A stretch of 64,000 nucleotides of DNA from Kroppenstedtia eburnea (GTDB lineage Bacteria; Bacillota; Bacilli; Thermoactinomycetales; DSM-45169), in NCBI RefSeq assembly GCF_013282215.1, contig NZ_CP048103.1, positions 1,736,001-1,800,000 of the forward strand, given 5' to 3'. Every line of letters begins with the position of its first letter. The stretch's first letter is position 1. The translations under genes were made by a program, and so were the position numbers. Below the pieces are notes generated by a model. It was not told the DNA's origin and searched no databases. It was given only the letters and a program-made list of their open reading frames with translations. This document shows positions 38,647 to 47,684 of this stretch, in pieces.

Positions 38647-39458
38647 TGAGAATTGAAGCAGCTTTCAACAGCGGGGACCGGCTTCCGTTGATCCCCTTTA
38701 TCACGGCGGGGGACCCCTCCCTGGAAGTGACGCTGGATATGATCCGGTTGTTGGATGAAGAAAAGGTGACCGCCATTGAATTGGGAGTGCCCTATTCCGA
38801 CCCGCTGGCTGACGGTCCGGTGATCCAGTCCGCCTCGGAACGTGCCGTGTCACAAGGGGTGACACTGACCCGGGTGCTGGAACTGGCCCGGACAGCCCGG
38901 GAGATGGGGGTGACGACTCCCCTGGTGCTCTTTTCTTATTACAACCCGATCCTTCGCTTCGGTGAGGAGGCGTTGGTGGAAAGGGCCCGCTCTTCGGGTC
39001 TGGACGGGATGATCATCCCGGATCTCCCTTGGGAGGAAGGGCGAAGGTTTTCCCGGCTGGCCGGTGAGCAGGGGATGGACCTGATTCCGCTGGTGGCGCC
39101 CACTTCCCGGGAGCGAATCCGCCGCATCGTCTCTGATGCCCGGGGATTCGTCTACTGTGTCTCCTCCCTGGGAACCACCGGGATGCGGCAACATTTTTCC
39201 GAGGGAGTGGAGCCATTCCTCGATGTGGTGCGGGAATACAGCCCGGTGCCGACCGCAGTGGGCTTTGGGATATCCCGTTCCGAACATGTCCGGCACTTTC
39301 TCAACCATGCGGATGGGGTCGTGGTGGGAAGTGCTTTGGTCCGGCTCATCGAAGCCAAGGGGGATCGCTTGCGGGATTCCAACCGCAAGGAGCAGGCTGT
39401 GGCTGAGATCCGGGAGTTTATCCGGGATCTTACCGGCAACACCCCTTCGATCCCATGA
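38646..39458 (+). CDS. trpA: tryptophan synthase alpha subunit
   Basis: Protein of 270 residues with catalytic Glu in I-E-L-G-V-P-Y-S-D-P and Asp in the following D-G-P segment, phosphate-site G-F-G-I-S. It releases indole from indole-glycerol phosphate to TrpB. The ATG at 38646 directly follows a GTG that overlaps the trpB stop; either may be used. A terminator follows. Confidence 0.96.
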   Translation: MRIEAAFNSGDRLPLIPFITAGDPSLEVTLDMIRLLDEEKVTAIELGVPYSDPLADGPVIQSASERAVSQGVTLTRVLELARTAREMGVTTPLVLFSYYNPILRFGEEALVERARSSGLDGMIIPDLPWEEGRRFSRLAGEQGMDLIPLVAPTSRERIRRIVSDARGFVYCVSSLGTTGMRQHFSEGVEPFLDVVREYSPVPTAVGFGISRSEHVRHFLNHADGVVVGSALVRLIEAKGDRLRDSNRKEQAVAEIREFIRDLTGNTPSIP

Positions 39459-39474
39459 AGGATAAACAATTTCC

Positions 39475-39508
39475 ATCCCGTGTGCACCGGGCACGGGATT
39501 TTTCTTTT
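39475..39508 (+). terminator. terminator between trpA and hisC
   Basis: Perfect eight-base stem ATCCCGTG / CACGGGAT then TTTTTCTTTT. It splits the supra-operon, so hisC-tyrA-aroA needs read-through or its own promoter. Confidence 0.85.
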
Positions 39509-39556
39509 ACCCGCAGTATTGTAAGATAGAAGGAAAAAGAACGGGGAGGAACCAGA

Positions 39557-40660
39557 ATGGAAGGGAAGAATGCCCTGCGGGGCTTACCGGTGTACCAGCC
39601 GGGGAAGTCGCTGGAAGAAGTGAAACAGGAATTCGGGTTGTCTGAGGTGGTGAAGTTGGCCTCCAATGAGAACCCCTTTGGATGCTCCCCCAGGGTGTGG
39701 GAAGCGTTGCGGGAGGAGCAGTCCCACACTCCCCTGTATCCGGAAGCGGAAGCGCCGCAATTGCGGGGGGAATTGGCCCGCTCTCTCGGGGTGGACCCGG
39801 AGCGGCTTGTTTTTGGGAACGGCTCTGACGAGATTGTGCAGATGATCGCCAGGGCTTACCTGGATCAAGGGGATGAAGCTGTCATGGCTGAGGTCACCTT
39901 CCCCCGGTACAAAACCCAGACGGTGATCGAAGGGGGAGTCCCCGTGGAGGTTCCCCTGAAGGACGGGGTGCACGATCTGGAGGCAATGGCCGCCGCGGTG
40001 ACTGAACGGACCCGGCTGATTTGGGTCTGCAATCCCAACAATCCGACGGGGACGATCGTTTCCGGAAAGGAGTTGGAGGCGTTTCTGGAGCGGTTGCCGG
40101 AACATGTGCTGGTGGTGGTGGATGAGGCCTATTTTGAGTATGTGGAGGATCCTTCCTATCCGGATTCATTGGCCTTGTTGAAAAAAGATCCCCGACTGTT
40201 GGTGTTGCGTACTTTCTCCAAAATTTACGGTCTGGCTGCCTTCCGGATCGGCTACGGTGTCACCTCGGAGGCGATTGTGGGGGAGCTGAACAAAGTGAGG
40301 GAACCCTTTAACACCAACCGGATCGCCCAGCGGGCCGCCCGGGCGGCTCTCACCGATCAGGAATTCGTCCAACGCTGTCAAAAGGCCAACCGGGAGGGAA
40401 TAGAGCAAATACAAAGGCAGCTGGTTGAATGGGGTTTGTCCGCTTTTCCCACCCAGGGGAATTTTCTGCTGATCGACACCGGCCGCCCCGCCGATGAGGT
40501 GTATCAGTCTCTCCTCAAACAAGGGATCATCATTCGGTCGGGGGCGGCCCTGGGCTATCCGACGCATATTCGGGTGACGATCGGAAATGAAGAGCAAAAC
40601 CGGCTGTTTTTGCAAGGGTTGGCCGCCTGTCTGGAAAAACCCTTCACAGAACGGGGATGA
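39557..40660 (+). CDS. hisC: histidinol-phosphate / aromatic aminotransferase
   Basis: PLP aminotransferase of 367 residues: N-P-N-N-P-T-G near 155, D-E-A-Y-F-E-Y, and S-K-I-Y-G-L-A-A-F-R-I-G-Y with the PLP lysine. In B. subtilis the enzyme at this place acts in both histidine and tyrosine/phenylalanine synthesis. The position between trpA and tyrA suggests the same dual role. Confidence 0.93.
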   Translation: MEGKNALRGLPVYQPGKSLEEVKQEFGLSEVVKLASNENPFGCSPRVWEALREEQSHTPLYPEAEAPQLRGELARSLGVDPERLVFGNGSDEIVQMIARAYLDQGDEAVMAEVTFPRYKTQTVIEGGVPVEVPLKDGVHDLEAMAAAVTERTRLIWVCNPNNPTGTIVSGKELEAFLERLPEHVLVVVDEAYFEYVEDPSYPDSLALLKKDPRLLVLRTFSKIYGLAAFRIGYGVTSEAIVGELNKVREPFNTNRIAQRAARAALTDQEFVQRCQKANREGIEQIQRQLVEWGLSAFPTQGNFLLIDTGRPADEVYQSLLKQGIIIRSGAALGYPTHIRVTIGNEEQNRLFLQGLAACLEKPFTERG

Positions 40661-40664
40661 CAAG

Positions 40665-41771
40665 ATGAAAAAAGCGGCGGTGCTGGGGATCGGCTTGATC
40701 GGGGGCTCCCTGGCTCTCTGTCTGAAGGAACGGACCCGGCTGGAAGTCCACGGCTTTGATGCATCAAAGGAATCTCTCACACTGGCGAAAGCGGCGGGGG
40801 TGATTCATGAGGGGCACATGCGCCTGGAATCGGCGGTGGAGGATGCCGATGTGATCTTTCTCGCCGTTCCGGTGGGGTCCACCCCCCGCCTGTTGAATCG
40901 ATTGGCGACTCTCCCGCTCAAGCGGGGTTGCATCATCACCGATGTAGGCAGTACCAAGGGGGAGATCGTCCGATATGCCGAAGGACTGGACAACCTTCGG
41001 GGAATATTCATCGGAGGCCACCCGATGGCCGGATCACACCGTTCCGGAGTGCAGGCGGCGCAATCGCTCTTGTTTGAAAACGCCTATTATGTGTTGACTC
41101 CGTTACCGGAGACTCCCTTGCCGGAAGTGCAACGGCTCAGCCGGCTGTTGGAGCGGGCCACCCGGGCCCGGCTGGTGATTATGAACCCGGAACATCACGA
41201 TCGGGTGGTGGGGGCGATCAGCCATCTTCCCCATATCGTGGCGGCTTCCCTGGTGAATCAGGTGGCCGACTACAACGCTTCCAACGAATGGTTTCACCGT
41301 CTGGCCGCCGGCGGTTTTCGGGACTTGACACGAGTGGCGGCCAGCCATCCGGTGATGTGGCGGGACATCCTGTTGAGCAACCGGGAGAGCGTGCTGGCGC
41401 TGCTGGAAGACTGGACGCGGGAGATGGAAGGAATCCGCAGGGCTGTCAAGGATGGGGATGCCCAGGCGATCGAAGCTTTTTTCCACAAGGCGAAGGAATC
41501 CCGGGAGGCGCTTCCCGAAGGACGCAAAGGGGTGCTCCCACCCGTTTACGAATGTACTGTGGATGTCCCCGACACTCCCGGTGAAATCGCCCGGGTGGCT
41601 CATCTGTTGGGGGAGAAGGGAATCAATCTCCGAAATATCGGAGTGATGGAAAACCGTGAAGACCGGGCGGGAGTGCTTCGCTTGGTCTTTGATAAGGAAG
41701 AGGAGCTGAAAAAGGCGGTGTTCTGTCTGAAGGAGACCGGCTACCGGGTGTTTGATCCGGATGTGGATTAG
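40665..41771 (+). CDS. tyrA: prephenate dehydrogenase
   Basis: Protein of 368 residues: Rossmann G-I-G-L-I-G-G-S near residue 8, [12 protein letters not shown] at about 120, and a C-terminal ACT domain (about 295-365) that would sense an aromatic amino acid. It makes 4-hydroxyphenylpyruvate. The start at 40665 follows the hisC stop by four bases. Confidence 0.95.
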   Translation: MKKAAVLGIGLIGGSLALCLKERTRLEVHGFDASKESLTLAKAAGVIHEGHMRLESAVEDADVIFLAVPVGSTPRLLNRLATLPLKRGCIITDVGSTKGEIVRYAEGLDNLRGIFIGGHPMAGSHRSGVQAAQSLLFENAYYVLTPLPETPLPEVQRLSRLLERATRARLVIMNPEHHDRVVGAISHLPHIVAASLVNQVADYNASNEWFHRLAAGGFRDLTRVAASHPVMWRDILLSNRESVLALLEDWTREMEGIRRAVKDGDAQAIEAFFHKAKESREALPEGRKGVLPPVYECTVDVPDTPGEIARVAHLLGEKGINLRNIGVMENREDRAGVLRLVFDKEEELKKAVFCLKETGYRVFDPDVD

Positions 41772-41787
41772 AGAGGGAGGCGTGGGC

Positions 41788-43071
41788 ATGGGAGTGTTAC
41801 GGATTGAAGAGCGAAGGGATCTCCGGGGGGAAGTCCGGGTCCCGGGGGACAAATCGATATCCCACCGGGCGGTGATGTTCGGGGCTGTTGCTGAGGGGAG
41901 AAGCCGGGTGGAAGGCTTTCTCCCCGGAGCGGATTGTCTCGGCACCATCGAATGTTTCCGCCGGATGGGTGTGAATATCCATCGCGACGGCCCCACGTCG
42001 CTCACTGTGGAAGGACGGGGCTGGGAGGGACTGCGGGAGCCGGAGACGGTGCTGGATGTGGGGAATTCGGGAACAACGATCCGACTGATGTTGGGAGTAT
42101 TGGCAGGGCGTCCCTTCCATGCCACGGTTTTGGGGGATGAATCGATCGGACGCCGCCCGATGAACCGGGTGGTGGAGCCCCTTCGTCGGATGGGGGCACG
42201 GGTGGACGGCCGCGCCAAGGGTTTATTCACTCCGCTGTCTGTACGGGGAGGAAACCTCACCGGGATCACTCACCAGAGTCAAGTGGCCAGTGCCCAGGTG
42301 AAGTCCTCTCTCCTGTTGGCGGGACTGCAGGGGAATGGAGTGACCCGGGTGGAAGAGCCTGCCTTGTCACGGGATCACACGGAGCGGATGTTGGGGGCCT
42401 TCGGAGTAAAGGTGGATCGTGATTCCCGGGGCGTGTCCGTTACGGGAGGACAAGTCTTGCAGGCCCGGGAAGTCCGGGTGCCGGGGGACCTCTCGTCAGC
42501 GGCGTTTCTGCTGGTGGCGGCCCTGATCGTCCCCGGGAGCCGGCTGAGGATTCGGGACATGGGCCTCAACCCCACCCGGACGGGAATTTTGGATGTACTC
42601 CGGCAGATGGGTGGTGAAATGGAGGTGACCCAGACAGGGGAATGGAATGGAGAGCCTGTGGGGGATATCACGGTTTCCCACAGTTCCTTGACAGGGGTGG
42701 AGGTCGGAGGGGATCTGATCCCCCGTCTGATCGATGAGATCCCTGTACTGGCAGTGGCTGCCACCCAGGCCGCCGGTCAAACCGTGATCCGGGATGCAGC
42801 GGAGCTGAAGGTGAAAGAGACCGATCGAATCGCTGCGACGGCCCGGGAACTGCGAAAGTTGGGGGCACGGGTGGAGGAGACGGGCGATGGCCTGGTCATC
42901 GAAGGGAAAACCCCGCTGACCGGAGGTCCATGTGACAGTCACGGGGATCACCGGATCGGGATGGCGATGGCAGTGGCGGGCCTGATCGCCGCAGGGAGTA
43001 CCACGGTGACCCGTGCCGAAGCCATCGATGTCTCTTTTCCAGGGTTTGCAACTCTGCTGGGGGAACTGTGA
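41788..43071 (+). CDS. aroA: 3-phosphoshikimate 1-carboxyvinyltransferase (EPSP synthase)
   Basis: Protein of 427 residues with P-G-D-K-S-I-S-H-R near 18, G-N-S-G-T-T near 85 and L-K-V-K-E-T-D-R-I near 340. The N-terminal pattern is that of the Bacillus type. It makes the substrate of AroC, encoded at the other end of the cluster. The ATG at 41788 has GAGGGAGG; a longer frame overlapping tyrA is rejected. Called aroE in B. subtilis. Confidence 0.96.
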   Translation: MGVLRIEERRDLRGEVRVPGDKSISHRAVMFGAVAEGRSRVEGFLPGADCLGTIECFRRMGVNIHRDGPTSLTVEGRGWEGLREPETVLDVGNSGTTIRLMLGVLAGRPFHATVLGDESIGRRPMNRVVEPLRRMGARVDGRAKGLFTPLSVRGGNLTGITHQSQVASAQVKSSLLLAGLQGNGVTRVEEPALSRDHTERMLGAFGVKVDRDSRGVSVTGGQVLQAREVRVPGDLSSAAFLLVAALIVPGSRLRIRDMGLNPTRTGILDVLRQMGGEMEVTQTGEWNGEPVGDITVSHSSLTGVEVGGDLIPRLIDEIPVLAVAATQAAGQTVIRDAAELKVKETDRIAATARELRKLGARVEETGDGLVIEGKTPLTGGPCDSHGDHRIGMAMAVAGLIAAGSTTVTRAEAIDVSFPGFATLLGEL

Positions 43072-43106
43072 AAAGACACCCCAATCAGAAAATTTGCAAT
43101 TACCTG

Positions 43107-43135
43107 TTGACCTCTCCACTCTGCTTGTTTATACT
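43107..43135 (+). promoter_or_regulatory. sigma-A promoter
   Basis: TTGACC, 17-base spacer, TATACT. It lies between aroA and the membrane-protein gene at 43246, with a terminator about 40 bases downstream. Confidence 0.75.
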
Positions 43136-43148
43136 ATACACATAGTAT
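43131..43148 (+). promoter_or_regulatory. palindromic operator over the -10 box
   Basis: Perfect seven-base inverted repeat ATACTAT-ACAC-ATAGTAT covering the -10 and the expected start site, as for a repressor operator. The repressor is not identified in the window. Confidence 0.55.
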
Positions 43149-43173
43149 GGTTTCTCTCCACTCCTATCCATAT

Positions 43174-43206
43174 GAACCGTCCGAAACCCGGGCGGTTCTT
43201 TTTTTG
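43174..43206 (+). terminator. terminator between aroA and the 43246 gene
   Basis: Stem GAACCG / CGGTTC with further internal pairs, then seven T. It may end the aro transcript, attenuate the next gene or define a short RNA from the 43107 promoter. Confidence 0.75.
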
Positions 43207-43245
43207 TCCAACCCGTCATAAGCGTAGAAACAGGAGGGGAGATCG

Positions 43246-43749
43246 ATGAAGGGAAGAGCAGGTGCACTGGCGGTGGAAATGGTTTTTGTGCTCGCCTCGG
43301 TGATCTGGTTGAAAGAGTGGGTGTTCCCTTTTTTCATCAGTCAATGGTTTCCCCAGGCTGACACCGCGTCACAAATGTTGGAGTGGATTCTCCTCGTGAT
43401 CGGGGTGATCACCTGTTTTATATATGTCGGTTTGGGATCTTCCGCCTGGAATCATCATGGATTGAAAGCAGGTCCTTCCCTGGGGGTTTTTCTGGTGATC
43501 CATCTTCCCTTGTTGCTTCCCGTCGCCCTGTCGGCGGTTCCCGGGACGGCGTTTACCGATGCCTGGAGCGGATTGATCGGGGACGGTCTCCGTCTGTTCA
43601 ATCCCGCCCGCTGGACTTTTCACCCTGTCACCCTGGGGGTGATCACCTGCCTGTTGTTTCTTTTGGGAAGGAGGATCCGGGTGACGGAGAGGGAGCCCCG
43701 GAGATTTCGCGGGATGAATCGTGGCAGGAAGGTGTGGGAGAAGCCGTAA
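43246..43749 (+). CDS. hypothetical integral membrane protein
   Basis: Protein of 167 residues with about four membrane segments (8-28, 46-64, 78-97, 125-140) and a basic C-terminal tail. No motif or family recognised. GGAGGGGAGATCG ribosome-binding site. Its promoter region carries a perfect palindrome over the -10 and an intervening terminator, so expression is probably conditional. Confidence 0.6.
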   Translation: MKGRAGALAVEMVFVLASVIWLKEWVFPFFISQWFPQADTASQMLEWILLVIGVITCFIYVGLGSSAWNHHGLKAGPSLGVFLVIHLPLLLPVALSAVPGTAFTDAWSGLIGDGLRLFNPARWTFHPVTLGVITCLLFLLGRRIRVTEREPRRFRGMNRGRKVWEKP

Positions 43750-43828
43750 TATAAAATCGGCAGGATATGGTTTGGAGCTGAAGTTGAGGGCTCTTTTTTT
43801 ATGCAGCAAGCTGCAATATTGAAAACAA

Positions 43829-43843
43829 GTTTGCGAAGCAAAC
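43829..43843 (+). repeat. short dispersed hairpin motif GTTTGC-GAA-GCAAAC
   Basis: The most perfect member of the five-copy motif. It lies in the 236-base gap before 43986, together with a weak GAGC/GGCTC terminator (about 43772-43800) and a hairpin AGGTTCC/GGAACCT near 43865. Confidence 0.45.
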
Positions 43844-43985
43844 CTCTCTACCAAGAAACATTACAGGTTCCCACAGGAACCTGGACCCATGAGAAAGGTC
43901 ATTGCCCCGGGGTCATGTATGATCTCTTCTCCAAACAGGCAACCTATGAACAGGAAAATGTTGCAAAACCAAAGGAGCTCTCCAG

Positions 43986-45119
43986 ATGAATTTTGCCGAT
44001 TTGCTCACCTATGCGGATATCGATCATCTGAAAAGGATGGCCTCCCACTATGGATGCGAGCGGGAGAGTCATTCAAAAAACGGCCTGATCACGTCACTTT
44101 TATACCATCTCGGAGGTTCATCCCGTTTGCGTGGGGAGTTGGATTCATTGACTCCTGCCCAGTTCCGGTTTCTGCAGCAGCTCTGCTTCGATTCCCGCAA
44201 GTTGTTCAGCAGGGAGGATCTCTTGGGCAAGGGTCGGTCCGCAGTCGATGGCGGGGAGGAGACGCCCCGGGATCTGCTGATTCTCGGATTGCGCAAGGGC
44301 TGGATTTTTCCCGGTGTCACCGGCCGCAATCGCACGTTGTTCGAAGTTCCGGAGGATCTGCGCCAACGGTATCTCCGTCTTTTTGCGGAGGTGTACCGGG
44401 GGCAGGGTGAGATGTCCGAACCGGCGGTGTATCGGAATGAAGAAGGGCTGTTGGCAGAGGATCTTCACAGCTTCCTCTTGTTTTTGGCACGGCAGGAAGT
44501 CCGACTGACCCAAGATGGGGCGATTTACCGGCAACAACAGCGGCAAATCCTGAAAACCTTCCATGTGGAGGAGGAACCGGTGGAGGGAAAAGGATGGAGG
44601 TTTGGGTTTGGGCGTCGGTATCATCAATACCCCGACCGTTTCTCCCTTTTGTACGACTATGCCTATTACAAGGGATATATCCTGGAGGAAGAGACGGAGG
44701 GAGTGCTGCGTTTAAGTGAGTCGGGATTGGGGAAAATCCATAACAGCAACCATGACGGGGAAGAAGGACGGGAATTATACCGTTTCTGGCTTCGTCTGTA
44801 CCGGAAACCGATCCCGCGAATTGCCGTCGTTGTCAAGTGGATTGACTTGTTGGCTCAGGGTGGCTGGTATCGATCCCGGGAGGTGAAAAAAGTGGTCGGT
44901 GACTGGCTGGACACTTATTATTACGAGACGGGAGAGGATTTGTTTCAACGGATCCTCAAAATGATGTTGCATCTGGGACTGGCCCGAATCGGGGAGACAT
45001 CCTCCGGGGAGCAGGGGCTGCGGATGAATGTCACCGGACACCGATGGGTTTCGGGGATCTCCGGGTTTTCCGATCGAGAGCTGGATGCGAAGTATTTGGA
45101 AGTCCAACCCCGGGGATAA
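43986..45119 (+). CDS. hypothetical protein, possible XPB/Ssl2-type helicase-associated domain
   Basis: Soluble protein of 377 residues rich in aromatic and charged residues, with what look like repeated winged-helix segments (L-T-P-A-Q-F-R-F-L-Q-Q-L-C; F-S-L-L-Y-D-Y-A-Y-Y-K-G-Y-I; L-Y-R-F-W-L-R-L-Y). This reminds me of the helicase-associated domain (Helicase_C_3) found alone in some Firmicutes, but no helicase motor motifs are present. It sits where B. subtilis has the TPR gene ypiA, and is not that protein. AAAGGAGCT before the ATG. Confidence 0.5.
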   Translation: MNFADLLTYADIDHLKRMASHYGCERESHSKNGLITSLLYHLGGSSRLRGELDSLTPAQFRFLQQLCFDSRKLFSREDLLGKGRSAVDGGEETPRDLLILGLRKGWIFPGVTGRNRTLFEVPEDLRQRYLRLFAEVYRGQGEMSEPAVYRNEEGLLAEDLHSFLLFLARQEVRLTQDGAIYRQQQRQILKTFHVEEEPVEGKGWRFGFGRRYHQYPDRFSLLYDYAYYKGYILEEETEGVLRLSESGLGKIHNSNHDGEEGRELYRFWLRLYRKPIPRIAVVVKWIDLLAQGGWYRSREVKKVVGDWLDTYYYETGEDLFQRILKMMLHLGLARIGETSSGEQGLRMNVTGHRWVSGISGFSDRELDAKYLEVQPRG

Positions 45120-45252
45120 AATTGTCTCTTCAGCAGGAAATGTCGGTCGGTTTGTGGAATAAAGACAAAAGCCATTCACATAGTATTCAGATACACAACC
45201 ATAACCGGCAGATATCTTAATATTCAAACCTATCCTGAATGGGGGGATTGAG

Positions 45253-45804
45253 ATGGGCGAGTGTGTAACGGTCTCGGAAAAGAAAGAGTTTATCCAGTGG
45301 TTTTTGAGCTGTTATGAATTGCAGAAACGGGAAGCGGCCTGGCTGCTGAATTATCTCTGCTCCGAAGATCAACTGCTCAAACAAACCCATTTTGTGGATA
45401 GTCTGCGTCATTTGCCGAAGACACTCCTGATTTCCACCCGCTGCGTACGGATGACCCCCTTCAAGTTCATGAAAAACCAGCGGGTGAGTGCAGATGTGGA
45501 GTCGGCGTTTTACGATCTCCGTACAAACAAAACCGAGGATCTCTATGTCAGCCTTTGTTTCAAAGATAAAGCCACCTGTCCGGAATATGCCGCCGTATTG
45601 GAGGTAAATCCGATGGAGAGACAAGATCTTGTACAGGATACCCTGTTCAGTCTGATGGCGGAGATGATCCTCGATGAATCGGTCCGGGAATTCAGAAAAA
45701 AAGATCTGTATCGGCGGATTGATAAAGCGCTGGAACGGGGAGACGAAGAGGAATTCTTACAATTAACCGAACAATGGTTGAAAATCGTGGAAAAGGAAAG
45801 ATAA
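45253..45804 (+). CDS. ypiB: YpiB family protein (UPF0302)
   Basis: Protein of 183 residues with the family opening V-S-E-K-K-E-F-I-Q-W-F-L and the segments H-F-V-D and Y-D-L-R. Function poorly known; the family is widespread in Bacillales near qcrABC. Order ypiB-ypiF-qcrA is conserved here. Confidence 0.88.
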   Translation: MGECVTVSEKKEFIQWFLSCYELQKREAAWLLNYLCSEDQLLKQTHFVDSLRHLPKTLLISTRCVRMTPFKFMKNQRVSADVESAFYDLRTNKTEDLYVSLCFKDKATCPEYAAVLEVNPMERQDLVQDTLFSLMAEMILDESVREFRKKDLYRRIDKALERGDEEEFLQLTEQWLKIVEKER

Positions 45805-45862
45805 CTCCGATATAATGTCCGGCAGATGCCGGGCTTTTCATTTTAATCAGGGAGGGGTGGCG

Positions 45863-46303
45863 ATGCGGCTTTCCAGTCTGGATCAAGAAGATTGGATCCG
45901 GTGGGCCCCATATGTGGACACACTCCTTCTTCCACTTTACCGGGTCCGGATCACGGGAAAGCAGCCCGATCTGGAAGAGGCGAGACGGGTTCGGGAGGTG
46001 GCCGCCCGGGTGGAAAGGGAATTGACCGGACGATTGCTGTTGTTGCCGGCAATTCCATACGCAGCGGCGGACCCCGGCTCATTGCTACGGTATGTGGAAA
46101 GTGTGGCGGAGGAAGTGAAAGGAGATTTTCATCATTTCTTTTTGCTCGCTCCAGAGGCATACCGCACTTGGCTCGAACCCGGTATCGATGGGGAGGGGGA
46201 ATGGTTGTTCCTCCCAGGGGAAACGGATTCGGAGCCGGAGGAGCAAGCTACGAAAATCAGCGATGAGATTGTGACACGTTGGAATGAAAACTCAGAGGAA
46301 TGA
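45863..46303 (+). CDS. ypiF: YpiF family protein (DUF2487)
   Basis: Protein of 146 residues, nearly the B. subtilis length. W-x-x-Y-x-P/Y-V-D-T-L-L-L-P near the start and a G-R-L-L-L-L-P-A-I-P segment are typical of DUF2487. Function unknown. The ATG at 45863 has GGAGGGG; an upstream frame is rejected. Confidence 0.82.
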   Translation: MRLSSLDQEDWIRWAPYVDTLLLPLYRVRITGKQPDLEEARRVREVAARVERELTGRLLLLPAIPYAAADPGSLLRYVESVAEEVKGDFHHFFLLAPEAYRTWLEPGIDGEGEWLFLPGETDSEPEEQATKISDEIVTRWNENSEE

Positions 46304-46355
46304 TGAAAAGGATTTCAGGAAAAAGTAGTACCGATTCATTCATTCCGGCCCGTCC

Positions 46356-46385
46356 TTGACATTGCTCAAACGGGTTGGCTATCAT
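46356..46385 (+). promoter_or_regulatory. sigma-A-like promoter of qcrABC
   Basis: TTGACA, 18-base spacer, TATCAT, about 75 bases before the qcrA start. Confidence 0.65.
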
Positions 46386-46458
46386 GAGTATGTCCTAGTA
46401 ATCCATAGGTTCCGGTCCGGTTGGACGTTATGCCGTATAGAGGGAGGTCGGAAGAGTC

Positions 46459-46986
46459 GTGAGCGAAAAGAAGAGCAAGCAGCAAAAGCCGGGGATGTCA
46501 CGCCGGCGGTTTTTGACCTACACGATTGCGAGTACCGGCGGTTTTCTCGCTTCCGGTGTGTTGTTCCCGATGATTCGCTTTGCTGTGGATCCGCTCCTGC
46601 AAAAAGGGACGGATACGAAGTTTGTGGATGTCGGACCGGTGGAAGAGTTTGGCAGCAAGCCGAAATCGGTGGAATTCCGCATCAAACGGAAAGACGGCTG
46701 GTACATGAAAGAGGGCGGGGAAAAATCAACGGCCTGGGTGGCAAAACACGGTACCGAGATCTTGGCACTCTCCCCGGTCTGCAAGCATTTGGGTTGCACG
46801 GTGAAGTGGGAGGGCGGAGGTCATTTGAACCAATTTTATTGCCCCTGCCACGGCGGTCTCTACACCAAAGACGGGGTGAATGTTCCCGGAACGCCGCCCA
46901 ACGAACCTCTGGATACTTACGCCTACAAAGTGGAAAACGGAAGGCTTCTTCTGGGTCCCATCACTAAGCGCGGGGGAGGTGCCTGA
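46459..46986 (+). CDS. qcrA: menaquinol:cytochrome c reductase Rieske subunit
   Basis: Protein of 175 residues: twin-arginine-type N-terminus (S-R-R-R-F-L, 14-19), one membrane anchor (about 22-45), and a Rieske domain with C108-K-H110-L-G-C113 and C128-P-C130-H131 for the 2Fe-2S cluster and disulfide. It passes electrons from menaquinol to cytochrome c on the outer membrane face. GTG start. First gene of qcrABC. Confidence 0.96.
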   Translation: MSEKKSKQQKPGMSRRRFLTYTIASTGGFLASGVLFPMIRFAVDPLLQKGTDTKFVDVGPVEEFGSKPKSVEFRIKRKDGWYMKEGGEKSTAWVAKHGTEILALSPVCKHLGCTVKWEGGGHLNQFYCPCHGGLYTKDGVNVPGTPPNEPLDTYAYKVENGRLLLGPITKRGGGA

Positions 46987-46988
46987 TT

Positions 46989-47660
46989 ATGCTGAAAGCG
47001 GCATATGAGTGGTTGGATCAAAGACTGGACATCACCCCGATGTGGCGGGATCTTGCGGATCATGAGGTTCCGGAACACGTGAACCCGGCTCACCACTTCT
47101 CGGCATTTATCTACTGCTTTGGTGGGTTGACCTTTTTTATTGTGGTGATTCAAATTCTGTCCGGGATGTTCCTGACGATGTACTATGTTCCGGACATCGA
47201 GAACGCCTGGAAGAGTGTCGATTATCTTCAGAATGAGATCGCATTCGGCCAGATTGTTCGCGGAATGCACCACTGGGGTGCCAGTGTCTCGATCGTGATG
47301 TTGTTCCTGCATACCCTGCGGGTGTTCTTCACCGGTTCCTACAAACATCCCCGCGAATTCAACTGGTTGATCGGTCTGGGTTTGTTCGGGGTGATGGTGG
47401 GTCTCGGATTTACGGGATATCTCCTGCCTTGGGACAACAAAGCCTACTACGCCACCAAGGTGGGTATTGAAATCGCAGCCAGCGTTCCGGTGATCGGGGA
47501 CGCCATCGCCACATTCCTGCAGGGGGGAGAGATCGTCGGAGCCCAGACTCTGGCCCGCTTTTTTGCCTTGCACGTCTTCTTCCTCCCCGCGGCTCTGTTG
47601 GGCCTGATGGGCGCCCACTTCCTTCTGATCCGGAAACAAGGGATCTCGGGGCCGCTATAA
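46989..47660 (+). CDS. qcrB: menaquinol:cytochrome c reductase cytochrome b subunit
   Basis: Protein of 223 residues of the short cytochrome b6 type with four membrane segments. Heme-ligand histidines lie in R-G-M-H-H-W-G-A and L-H-T-L-R-V-F, and a second pair in the helix holding L-H-V-F-F-L-P. It binds quinol and two b hemes. It starts three bases after qcrA. Confidence 0.96.
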   Translation: MLKAAYEWLDQRLDITPMWRDLADHEVPEHVNPAHHFSAFIYCFGGLTFFIVVIQILSGMFLTMYYVPDIENAWKSVDYLQNEIAFGQIVRGMHHWGASVSIVMLFLHTLRVFFTGSYKHPREFNWLIGLGLFGVMVGLGFTGYLLPWDNKAYYATKVGIEIAASVPVIGDAIATFLQGGEIVGAQTLARFFALHVFFLPAALLGLMGAHFLLIRKQGISGPL

Positions 47661-47684
47661 GCCGAAGGTAAGGGGGGATAACAT

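Noticed and set aside
43889-44410. Plus-strand open frame overlapping the 43986 gene
   Set aside because: Mostly out of frame with the 377-residue protein, which has the ribosome-binding site and better composition.
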